Shown here: positions 1-7,830 of the stretch, one piece after another
Layout: the number at the start of each line of letters is the position of its first letter
Numbering within the stretch: position 1 is the first letter of the stretch
DNA from: an uncultured Latescibacterota bacterium
GTDB lineage: Bacteria > Latescibacterota > UBA2968
Assembly (NCBI GenBank): GCA_951812755.1
Contig: OX638329.1
Span: forward strand, 481,339-545,338
Direction: 5' to 3'
Length of the DNA stretch: 64,000 bases
The notes under the pieces: model-generated
What the model was told of the DNA's origin: nothing
Seen by the model: the letters and a program-made list of their open reading frames with translations, nothing else
The model's database searches: none
Made by a program: the position numbers and the translations under genes

Positions 1-26
1 AATGTGACGTGTTTCCATTTTGACAT
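1..26 (-). CDS. 5' end of an unknown minus-strand gene (cut by window edge)
   Basis: On the minus strand a strong Shine-Dalgarno AAGGAGG (complement of 32-38) lies five bases before an ATG at 26 that opens MSKWKHVT and then leaves the window. Nothing more can be said about the product. A second ATG at 31 has no room for the ribosome site, so 26 is the better start. The gene would be divergent from the phosphoesterase gene that follows. Confidence 0.35.
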
Positions 27-202
27 GACATCCTCCTTTTGACAGTGGATACTTCTCTTTTGTGATCAATCAAAAGGTAGGCATCTTTCGCGTTCCGAGA
101 AGCAAAAGATGATAAGCGGTTTGAAAGGCTGATGAATGGTCAAAAAGGTATGATAGATACGGGGTTTTCAGATGAGCTTTTTCACTACAAGGAGGTATGA
201 AT

Positions 203-1015
203 ATGCGAATCGCCATCATCTCTGATATTCATGGAAATGCAGTGGCTTTAGAAGCTGTTTTGAACGATCTCAAAACAGAATCCATTGATCACATTGTGTG
301 CCTGGGGGATACTGTCTCTGACGGTCCCCAACCATGTGAGGTTATTGCTCGTTTGAAAACTCTGAATGGTCCTGTTGTCATGGGCAACATGGACATGTGG
401 TGTCTTGATCCTCATCCAGGTAGGGGAAAGAGCGAGAACGCCAGGCGAGGAAATGAAGTCCGATTCTGGGATGTCCGTAAGCTTTTATCTGATGATCTCG
501 ACTACATGCGGACGTTCGAGGCAACGGTCGAGATACCGCTCGACACAAATACCAATCTTCTTTGCTATCACGGATCTCCACGGTCTAATGAAGATGGAAT
601 CGCTTCTCACACGCCAGATGAGGAGATGGAACGCATGCTGTCTGGTTATCACGCGATGGTATTGGCTGGGGGACATACGCATACGCAGATGGTTCGTTAT
701 TATGGAGATAGTACGATCGTCAATCCCGGAAGTGTTGGTGCGCCTGTTCCCGCACAGGATCGGAGACGCCGCGTTCTTCGACATCCATTGGATGATTCAA
801 ACGATAAGGGATATCCTCCCTGGGCAGAATATGGCGTTATTGCCTGGGAGAATAAGAGTCTTCGTATTGAGTTACGCCGTGTGTTGATAGATATCGATTT
901 GCTGGTGAAAAAGACGCGCGAGAGTGGAATGCCACATGTGGATTGGTGGATTCAAAATCGATATCCCGGTGTGGTGTCCGAAAATGAACACTCTCTATAT
1001 GCTAAAAAATCTTGA
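203..1015 (+). CDS. Metallophosphoesterase (calcineurin-like, YfcE/MPP class)
   Basis: Predicted cytoplasmic metal-dependent phosphoesterase of the calcineurin-like fold. Visible metal-binding blocks in order: SDIHGN (D-x-H) near residue 8, GDTVSDGP (GD) near 37, GNMD (GNxD/H) near 62, CYHGSPR near 121, and GGHTHTQ (GHTH) near 156, followed by NPGSVG. About 270 residues is usual for the YfcE/MJ0936-type branch. ATG 203 is chosen over ATG 197 because AAGGAGG at 189-195 is seven bases before 203 and only one before 197. The last residues (PGVVSENEHSLYAKKS) are read through a 22-bp copy of the upstream activator repeat seen before the permease operons, so the C-terminus appears to be a recombination product. 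Substrate unknown. Confidence 0.85.
   Translation: MRIAIISDIHGNAVALEAVLNDLKTESIDHIVCLGDTVSDGPQPCEVIARLKTLNGPVVMGNMDMWCLDPHPGRGKSENARRGNEVRFWDVRKLLSDDLDYMRTFEATVEIPLDTNTNLLCYHGSPRSNEDGIASHTPDEEMERMLSGYHAMVLAGGHTHTQMVRYYGDSTIVNPGSVGAPVPAQDRRRRVLRHPLDDSNDKGYPPWAEYGVIAWENKSLRIELRRVLIDIDLLVKKTRESGMPHVDWWIQNRYPGVVSENEHSLYAKKS
971..992 (-). promoter_or_regulatory. Remnant of the sigma-54 upstream activator repeat
   Basis: Twenty-two bases here (core TGTCCGAAAATGAACA) match exactly one arm of the twin site found at 12878-12918, and nearly exactly those at 29490-29530 and 39057-39097. The first arm has diverged. As at the other sites it is followed on the plus side by the 3' end of a HAD gene copy. 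It now lies inside the end of the phosphoesterase gene, with no sigma-54 promoter to its left, so it is probably a relic. Confidence 0.6.
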
Positions 1016-1055
1016 AATCTTTAGATAGAGGCGGCCATCAGCGGGTCGTTGCTGT

Positions 1056-1210
1056 TTAGTTATGATCCGGGCTATTGATGCGCGCGAGTAATTCAGGCAG
1101 TTCCTCAATTTCAGCAATTGATAATCCACGCCACCCAATTATCGGATAGCCCGTAAAACCCACTCGCAGAGAGCTTTAGCGTTGGGAGTAGTCACCGCCT
1201 TAAATTTCAT
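1056..1210 (-). pseudogene. Remnant of a HAD-hydrolase gene with internal deletion
   Basis: Reading minus, the first five codons (MKFKA) and the last part (GWRGLSIAEIEELPELLAR) are almost the same as the intact HAD gene at 13008-13712. The roughly 550 bases between have been replaced by about 60 unrelated bases carrying stops. All four HAD motifs are gone. It follows the orphan HigA gene just as the intact HAD follows intact higA, so the two loci are a duplication of which this one has decayed. Confidence 0.7.
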
Positions 1211-1236
1211 GGTACCAAACTCTCTGCCGAAGTATT

Positions 1237-1620
1237 CTATACCTCTATCAGCAGATCCGCTGGAATGCCCAGATGCGCTCGCAATGTGCCAATTTGTTTG
1301 ATAGAAAGCGGCCGGGTTCCTTCAAAAAATTCCACTGTCTGACCGCTACTGCCCAGCCACTTTGCCAGATCGTCTCGGGAAAGTCCCTTCTGCTCCAGCA
1401 TAAAATCAACTACTTCCTGGGGGGTAGATTGCTCGTAGGCCAGCAAATGGGTGTCTTCATAAGCCTGCACCAGTACAGACAAAAACGCCAGCCGCTCATA
1501 CGCTTCCGATCCGGGCTGAGGGTCTGTGTCGAGAAGCGTATCGATTTCAGCGACAGCACAATCGTATTCTTCTTCGTTTCTCAACACATGAGGCTTGGTG
1601 AAGTCGAGTATGTCAGCCAT
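1237..1620 (-). CDS. higA: HigA-like XRE antitoxin, orphan copy
   Basis: A 127-residue antitoxin-like protein beginning MADILDFTKP. The N-terminal half (ILRNE-type region through EAYERLAFLSVLVQAYE) is typical of long HigA proteins, and the C-terminal half is a helix-turn-helix (PQEVVDFMLEQKGLSRDDLAKWLG...LSIKQIGTLRAHLGIP). The start at 1620 has AGGAG seven bases upstream; an upstream in-frame ATG at 1692 lies in the leader repeat. It is nearly the same protein as the HigA at 13739-14122, but the higB toxin gene is missing; only a shared leader lies upstream. Function without toxin: perhaps an anti-addiction antitoxin or DNA-binding repressor (inference). Confidence 0.8.
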   Translation of the reverse strand: MADILDFTKPHVLRNEEEYDCAVAEIDTLLDTDPQPGSEAYERLAFLSVLVQAYEDTHLLAYEQSTPQEVVDFMLEQKGLSRDDLAKWLGSSGQTVEFFEGTRPLSIKQIGTLRAHLGIPADLLIEV

Positions 1621-1637
1621 CAGGTACTCCTTTGTAT

Positions 1638-1720
1638 GACTTCTCAGATGTTCATTCGGGATCACTGGATCCGCGTTTACACATATCCGCAATTTAAGCG
1701 AAAAAACAAGAGTTCATAAA
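1638..1720 (-). repeat. Shared TA leader, copy 1
   Basis: This stretch before the orphan higA is closely similar to 30874-30960 (before DUF2442-PIN), and its distal half is similar to 14469-14520 (before higB). Common blocks include TTTACAAATATC, GCAATTTAAGCG and AAAAAACAAGGGTTTATA in plus orientation. It sits between the end of a permease/ABC operon and a TA cassette in all three places. It may carry the cassette promoter, but no convincing -35/-10 pair could be fixed. Confidence 0.65.
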
Positions 1721-1774
1721 GACAATAGTTCATCGCGGCAAAAGAGACTACCCATATCAATCTTACTTGCGATT

Positions 1775-1814
1775 GTCATTGCGGCATGGTTTTAGCCGCA
1801 ATCCAGAAGGTTTT
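1775..1814. repeat. Extragenic palindrome family III, copy 1
   Basis: Inverted repeat with arms ATTGCGGCATG and CCGCAAT, followed by CCAGAAGGTTTT. Related copies occur at 46091-46130, 49459-49499, 50004-50035, 56506-56528 and 58777-58832. No coding content. Confidence 0.7.
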
Positions 1815-1905
1815 GCTGTTCATGTCTATATGGGGCATGATTTACGCCACGATGCAATAGTTATTGACGTCATGTGTGACTTCAAGATTAGAGGTCATAA
1901 GAGCA

Positions 1906-2085
1906 CTGTCATTCTGAGCCTTTCGGCTTCGCTCAAGATAAACTCCGCGCAGCGGAGTCGAAGGAGCGGGGTACAACTGGCCGGTGAACGAGCCTGAAAA
2001 GCGGCTCGTTGTACACCATCCTCAGGCCAGTTCATCTGCTGCCTCAACACTGTGCATGGGTAACAGATGCTTCGTCAGCATGACA
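1906..2085. repeat. Composite palindromic repeat (family I with family II nested)
   Basis: Outer family I arms TGTCATTCTGAGC at the left and AGCATGACA at the right enclose a family II element (GCGGGGTACAACTGGCC ... GGCCAGTTCATC). The inner element is itself interrupted by a GAACGAGCC/GGCTCGTTG palindrome. Family I alone is seen at 26705-26826 and 30991-31110; another composite is at 55046-55250. The interval 1721-2127 between the orphan higA leader and the ABC gene contains only these repeats. Confidence 0.7.
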
Positions 2086-2737
2086 TGGTGTAGTAGCACA
2101 TTTTTTTAAAGTCACACATCACGTTAGTTATTGATACCATTGTGCCTGGGCAGAAAATAGCCTGGCATATTCGCCATTGAGTTTCAGCAATTCTTCATGA
2201 GATCCGGATTCGATGATTTGACCATCCGCCATCACAATGACGCGGTCGGCCAATCGGGCAGCTCCCAGGCGGTGAGATATCATGAGTGCTGTGCGATTTT
2301 CTGTCAGATCTACGAATCGCTCGAACAGGGCGAGTTCTGCTTTGGGGTCTAATGCCGATGTCGGTTCATCGAGTACGACCAGGTCTGCATCTTTGAGATA
2401 GGCTCGTCCCAGTGCCACTTTTTGCCACTGTCCGCCAGATAGGTCGCGGTCTCCAAATTTTCTTCCGAGATATCCATTCCATCCATCGCTCAGGTCTGCG
2501 TGAATATCGAGGATGTCCGCTTTCGGGACCGATGAGTGTGTCGTATCCCTGAGACAAAGAGTCGGTTATATCCGCACCCACTTGCACAGCGGCGCGATGT
2601 ACAGCGCGCTTTTGTTCTTCGGTTTGAACCTGGGATAGGGCGATATTTTCAGCGAGGGAAAGGTGGTAGCGGACATAAGATTGCATCACGGCTGAGTATG
2701 AATGATAGAGCAGGTGGGGTTCTATGTCCTGATAATT

Positions 2738-2932
2738 CAATGGTTCGGACACTTTTCGATAGATTTTTAACCAGCCAAAAATTCTAAGTTTCTATAAAAC
2801 AAAGGTTTATAGAATGATCTGTTTTTTTATCAAACTCAGGGTGCAGACCTAAGTTTAAAATAAAACATCTGGCCTCATCTAACTTGTTGATTTCAAAGAA
2901 CCTTCTACAGCTAAAAACTGTCCGAAGTATTG
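2738..2932. mobile_element. 195-bp MITE with the ends of the IS4-family element
   Basis: Terminal inverted repeats CAATGGTTCGGACAC (2738-2752) and CTGTCCGAAGTATTG (2918-2932) match the ends of the full IS4-family element at 19470-20886. It is flanked by a 6-bp target duplication ATAATT (2732-2737 and 2933-2938). No coding capacity inside. It splits the ABC exporter ATPase between INY and QDI. It is best explained as a non-autonomous derivative moved by the related transposase. Confidence 0.85.
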
Positions 2933-2988
2933 ATAATTAATACCGTCGGCTAAAATCTCGCCTGAATCTGGGCGATAAAGACCCAATA

Positions 2989-4158
2989 AGTATCTATCCA
3001 TGATATTTGTGGTATAATGCAACCGTTATTGAAAAGCGATTTGATATTTCGTCCCCACCTGCACGAGAATATCTTCAACGGCCTTGCTGAGGGCATCGAA
3101 ACTCACATAAGCCGAAAAGGGGAGCCAAGAATACTTGATCAAACGCCACAGGATTTCGATGAGATTCAATTCTGGAGAATACGCGGGTAAAAAATAAAGA
3201 AAGAGTCCTTTCTGCTCCCAAATCGGCACCTGTGTCTGAAAGGCCGCTGACCGATGGATGGACGCATTATCAAGCACAACGACGGTTTTTCGCTTCAGCG
3301 TTTGACTAAAGGCATCAAAGCATCCAATCACAAGGTCGGTATTGACACAGCCTGCCACACAAAAGGAGATCAGATCATTGTCGAGATTGAAAAATCCTAA
3401 GACGTTTTGACGCTTGCCTTTTGCGGCTGGAATTTCCAGCGTTTGCCCCACAGGTTGCCAGGCATAAGCAATGGCCGGATCAAGCGAAAAGCCAGCCTCA
3501 TCAAAGTAGAAGAGGTCAAGGGCTTTAACGCGATGTTTTTTTTAATGTTTCAAGCTCTTGCTGCGCGGTGCGAAACGCCTGTTCATCTCGCTTGGATTTC
3601 ACAGATTTTCGCACGCGTTTCCAACGTAAACCGCTTCGTTTGGCAATCCGTCGCAGGCTGGAACTGCTGATGGTTTTCCCAGTCTTTTCCGCTAAGAGTC
3701 CTAAGACTGTCTTGGGAGCTTGCGGATGCGCCTGAATGAGGGCTTGGGCAACGGCTTGTTCTTGCTCATTCAGCTTGGGAGGACCGCCACTGCGAGGCTG
3801 ATCATACAAGCCTGATAGCCCGGTGGTGGTCCATCTATCGATCCAAGCAGATACGGTGTCTCGATGCACGCGGTAAATGCGGGCAATCTCATCTATGCTT
3901 TGACCTTGTGAACTTAACAAAATACTGTGGGCACGTCTGCGAACCCGTTTGGCGGCCGCCGTGTCGAGAAGATGCTGCAAGTGCGTCATCTCCTCAGGCG
4001 TCAAGGCTGAGACAAATTTCGTGGCAACTTTCATAACCACCTCATCAATAAGAGCGGATAGGTCTTGACCCCTGACTGGCATAGACAGGGAGGAATGGCT
4101 CTTGAATATAGCCATTTCTCAGACTCTCATTATACCAAAAAACTCATGAATGACTACT
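2989..4158 (-). mobile_element. IS630-family insertion sequence (1170 bp)
   Basis: Both ends carry an imperfect inverted repeat of about 31 bp (24 matches by eye), best conserved at the inner GGTATAATG (3011-3019) and CATTATACC (4128-4136). A TA dinucleotide flanks each side (2987-2988, 4159-4160), the target duplication expected for IS630/Tc1-mariner transposition. Excision would rejoin the host gene as VRLLLGLYRPDSG in frame. It carries one transposase gene in two frames. Confidence 0.85.
3026..4115 (-). CDS. IS630-family transposase, two overlapping frames
   Basis: The first frame (4115-3525) encodes the helix-turn-helix half: RRRAHSILLSSQGQSIDEIARIYRVHRDTV, then a winged-helix linker ending LETLKKTSR. 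The second frame (to 3026) encodes the DDE catalytic half with D in LFYFDEAGF, D in VVVLDNASIH and E in LPAYSPELNLIEILW. The frames meet at eight A residues (complement of 3536-3543); passing from one to the other needs a +1 shift, or loss of one A. Programmed frameshifting or transcriptional slippage is known for some IS630 members; a plain inactivating mutation is the alternative. Confidence 0.8.
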
Positions 4159-5433
4159 TAACAGGCGGACAAAGGTGGTTTTGCCCGATCCATTTTCGCC
4201 TACAATGGCGACTTTTTCGCCCGCGTTGATTTCGAAATTCAGATTGTGGAGCGCAGGGATTTCGCTTCCGGGGTAAGTATAGGTTACATTTTTTGCGATG
4301 ATGCTATGGCGCAGGGGTTTTGGAAATGGTCTGGTATTTTTTGTTGGGTCAGCAGATGGGGCACTGTATTCCGGCAGGTCGAGAAAATGGCGCAGGTCTG
4401 ACGCATAACCCGAAGATTCCCCCAGCTGGCGAAGTGCCAAAACGATTAGATACATGGGATCGAGTATGCCCGAAACTGCTTGAAAAAAGATCGTATAGAG
4501 ACCGGGCGATGCATCTACAGATGGACTGACGGCAATATAGTATAAGGCACCGATACTTGCCAGAATGGCGATGCCATACGTACCAAACTGTTTGAGATCT
4601 ACCCGAATGGCCTCACGGCGCAATTCATTTCTGGAGTCCCAATAGAGTTTTGTCCATTTATCGATCAAGTAAGATTTTAAATCATAGAGGCGCGCCTCTT
4701 TAGCTGTATTGCGGTCGGCCATTATGGCGCCGTAATAATCCGCCAAACGCCGCTTAAATGTTTGGCGACTCAAGACAGACCAGACATCCTGACCGCCTTT
4801 CATGGCTATCCAGATAGACACGCCTGTTAATCCCACTACGCCCATCAGGATCATTGGGTGGATGACCCAGAGGACTGCGCCATATCCGATGAAGCTGGAG
4901 AGGTTGCGGACGACGCTCATGATCTGGTCTAAAATATCAGGTCCTTTTTGTTCGGTTTGAGACATGGCGCGCGTGAGTTCGTCGTAATAGCCTGTGTGCT
5001 CGAATTGTTCTAATGAGAGGCGAGGGGCTTTGACTATGACGAGGCGGGTCAGTTCCCTGCCTGCGGTCTGTTGGAATCTGCCGCTCAACCATGGGTCTAT
5101 CCACCCGACCAATCGCTGAATAAAAAGTCCCGCGAGAAGGAAAGTTAGATAGGTAAATACCGGGTTTAGAGATCCACCAGCCCGAACCACATCGACCACA
5201 GCATCGACCAAATACTTAGTAATCCACAGGTTGATGGGCAGTACGAGGCTGCGAATGAGGGATGTAAACGCCCATAAGAGGGCCGGCGCCGGTGCCACCT
5301 TCAGGACGAGGCGCAATAACCAGATCAGATTCAGGAATGGTTTGAAGGATCCGAGGCGATCTGCCCTGAATACTGGAATGGGCTTGGGCTGGGCGGAAGG
5401 GTGGTGAGTATTGGGGGTATTCATAGAAATGGC

Positions 5434-7812
5434 TCACTCATATCTCAGGGCGTCAACGGGATTGGTGCGGGCGACTTTCCACGCCTGATAACTCACTGTG
5501 GTCAATGCGATGAATAACGCCAGAAAACCACTCAATACAAATGCCCATATCTCCAGATCAATGCGATAGGCGAAATCCTGTAGCCACCTGTGCATCGCGT
5601 AATAGGCAATTGGCCAGGCGATGAGATTGGCAATGCCGACGAGCAGGGCGAACTCTTTTGACAACATGAGCACGAGATTAGAAACGGACGCGCCCAGGAC
5701 TTTGCGGATGCCGATTTCTTTGATGCGTTGTTGTGCGGTGAAGGAGGCGAGGCCGAACAGTCCGAGGCTGGCGACAAAGATGGCGAGGATGGAGAAGAGG
5801 CCAAAGAGTGTGCCTGTCTGTTCTTCTGCGCGATAGAGTTTGTCGTAATCGTCGTCGAGGAAGAAATAGTCGAATGGCTTATTCGGTGCAATTTCCGTCC
5901 ACTGTGTTTTCAGAAAACTGAGTGTGCCTGCGACATCATCGGAACGAATGCGGATAGCAAAATACTCAAACCAGCTTACCAGCCTGATAATTAGCGGTTC
6001 AATTTCATGGTGTAGGGACCTATAATGAAAGTCCTTCACAACCCCCACCACATCTCCCCGAACCGCTACTTTCACTTTACCCTCTTCTGTTGGATAAACC
6101 TCTTCGAGCTTTTGATTGGTGCAGGAAGTCCATCCAAAGTGTCGCATAGCGGCTTCATTGAGCATAAATGTTCCATATTTCTCACTAGAAATAAAGTCTC
6201 TACCCTCTATAAGTTCAAGGCCATAAGTTGAGATAAATTCGTGATCAACATCGAGATAGTTCATCATGAAGCGGTCAGTATTTGCATTATCAGAGAAAGG
6301 TCGAAAAGGCCTCGCTGGGGCACCTCGCCCCGGCACATAACCAGACCGCGAAGTATTCAGCACATTTGGATATGTTGACAAGATTGACCTGTATTGCTCT
6401 GTCATTTGTTCACCGGGGTCAGGCATCACAATGACATGTTCTTTATCGAAGCCCAGTTTCTTGTTTCTGATATAATCTACTTGATCATAAACGACAACCG
6501 TTCCAATAATGAGAACAATCGAAATGACAAATTGAAATACGATGAGCGTTTTGCGGAAACTGGAGGTTTTCAATCCTCGTCTCTGTGTGTTTTTTAAGAC
6601 CTCTACTGGCTGAAAAGCCGAGAGGAATAAGGCGGGATAAATTCCAGAGAGTAGCCCTGCAAATAACACAACTCCGAGCAGGATTAATACGATATGCCAA
6701 TTTCCGGTGTAATCTAATACCAATTCGCGCTGGGTAAAGGCGTTGAACGCGGGGAGTGAGACTTCGACAAAAGCAATGGCAAAAAATAGTGCTAATAACG
6801 CCAGCAATATGGATTCGCCTATAAACTGACGGATTAACTGCGTACGGTTTGCCCCAACGACTTTTCGCATGCCGACTTCTTTTGACCGGGTCGCTGAGCG
6901 AGCGGTGGAGAGGTTCATAAAGTTGACGCAGGCGAGTATGAGGACGAAAAGGGCAATGATCAGGAAGAGATAGATATATCGGATATCGCCGTTGGGACTC
7001 ATTTCCCCTTCCAAATTATACAAATGAATATCAGTTAGGGGTTGCAGGAAGTACGTAATTGGACGGGCTAAGACCTTGTACTCTTTACCTGCATGTCTCT
7101 CAATAAAGTCGGGCAATTTCGCTTCCAATTCTCCAGCAGAATCATTTTGCTGAAGCAACAGATAGGTATAAAACTCGTGATTAAACCAAAAATTTGGTTT
7201 AGGGGGTATAGGAGATGCAAGGAGATCGAATGGGAAATGAGAGTTGTGAGCCGTGTCCTTCAAAACGCCCGTTACCTTAAATGCTTTATCATTGAACGAC
7301 AGGATTTGTCCCATCGGATCTTGTTCTCCAAAATACTTTTGAGCCACCGCTTCAGTAATCACAACAGAATAGGGTTCCAAAAATGCCGTCTCGGGATCCC
7401 CCTGACTGAGTGGAAAAGTGAAGACTTGAAAAAAATTAGGATCGGTGAACCAAAGATCATCTTCATAAAAGAAATGGCCGTATTGATCTCCAACAAGCAT
7501 TCTGGGGTCCTCTCCCCCATAAAATCGTACAGCCTCTATGACTTCGGGATAGTCTGTGGCAAGTGCGGGTCCCATTGGCAATGACGTGATCGCGCCCTGG
7601 CGCAGGATTCCGTTGATTTTCACCTTTACAGCAACCCGATAGATTCGGTGCGCGTTTTCGTGATGCCGATCATAGCTCAGTTCATCTTGCACATAGAGCA
7701 GAATGAGGATGCAACAGGCCATGCCAATTGCGAGACCGAGGATGTTGATCGCAGAGAATGTTTTGTTTCTGGCGATGTTGCGGATGGCAACTGTTAGATA
7801 ATTTTTGATCAT
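5434..7812 (-). CDS. FtsX/MacB-like ABC permease C (operon 1)
   Basis: Inner-membrane permease of the two-module MacB/FtsX type, 792 residues. Order: one TM helix (about 17-40, INILGLAIGMACCILILLY), a periplasmic MacB_PCD-like domain (to about 280), three TM helices carrying the FtsX motif KEVGMRKVVGA, a TM helix after the RRGLKTS region, a second periplasmic domain, then three TM helices with KEIGIRKVLGA; it ends NPVDALRYE. Such proteins act in mechanotransmission-type export with a MacB/LolD-like ATPase, not found here. The start has GAGG ten bases upstream. It begins 18 bases after permease B and is followed nine bases on by the ABC exporter pseudogene. It is a close paralogue of the IS-interrupted gene at 17421-21231. 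Confidence 0.9.
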   Translation of the reverse strand: MIKNYLTVAIRNIARNKTFSAINILGLAIGMACCILILLYVQDELSYDRHHENAHRIYRVAVKVKINGILRQGAITSLPMGPALATDYPEVIEAVRFYGGEDPRMLVGDQYGHFFYEDDLWFTDPNFFQVFTFPLSQGDPETAFLEPYSVVITEAVAQKYFGEQDPMGQILSFNDKAFKVTGVLKDTAHNSHFPFDLLASPIPPKPNFWFNHEFYTYLLLQQNDSAGELEAKLPDFIERHAGKEYKVLARPITYFLQPLTDIHLYNLEGEMSPNGDIRYIYLFLIIALFVLILACVNFMNLSTARSATRSKEVGMRKVVGANRTQLIRQFIGESILLALLALFFAIAFVEVSLPAFNAFTQRELVLDYTGNWHIVLILLGVVLFAGLLSGIYPALFLSAFQPVEVLKNTQRRGLKTSSFRKTLIVFQFVISIVLIIGTVVVYDQVDYIRNKKLGFDKEHVIVMPDPGEQMTEQYRSILSTYPNVLNTSRSGYVPGRGAPARPFRPFSDNANTDRFMMNYLDVDHEFISTYGLELIEGRDFISSEKYGTFMLNEAAMRHFGWTSCTNQKLEEVYPTEEGKVKVAVRGDVVGVVKDFHYRSLHHEIEPLIIRLVSWFEYFAIRIRSDDVAGTLSFLKTQWTEIAPNKPFDYFFLDDDYDKLYRAEEQTGTLFGLFSILAIFVASLGLFGLASFTAQQRIKEIGIRKVLGASVSNLVLMLSKEFALLVGIANLIAWPIAYYAMHRWLQDFAYRIDLEIWAFVLSGFLALFIALTTVSYQAWKVARTNPVDALRYE

Positions 7813-7830
7813 GATTTTAAATCCTCATTT

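Larger units (their letters stand above)
2128..5424 (-). pseudogene. ABC exporter (type-1, TMD-NBD) gene, broken by IS630, a MITE and a frameshift
   Basis: Half-size multidrug/lipid-type ABC exporter. The 5' part (5424-4161) encodes the transmembrane domain (about residues 25-345) and the start of the ATPase with Walker A GENGSGKTT. The IS630 element interrupts it after FVRLL. Past the IS the frame resumes at LGLYRPDSGEILADGINY, where a MITE splits it, then continues QDIEPHLLYHS...YVRYHLSLAENI. A one-base frameshift near 2530 separates this from the ABC signature LSGGQWQKVALGRAY and Walker B DLVVLDEP, H-loop SHR. Removing either element with its target duplication restores the frame exactly, so only the frameshift is a lesion of the gene itself. 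Last gene of operon 1, nine bases after the preceding permease. Probably inactive. Confidence 0.9.

Noticed and set aside
1906-2085. The palindromic composite as a small RNA gene or attachment site
   Set aside because: The same arms recur between many unrelated genes and no integrase or promoter is nearby; a dispersed repeat explains it.
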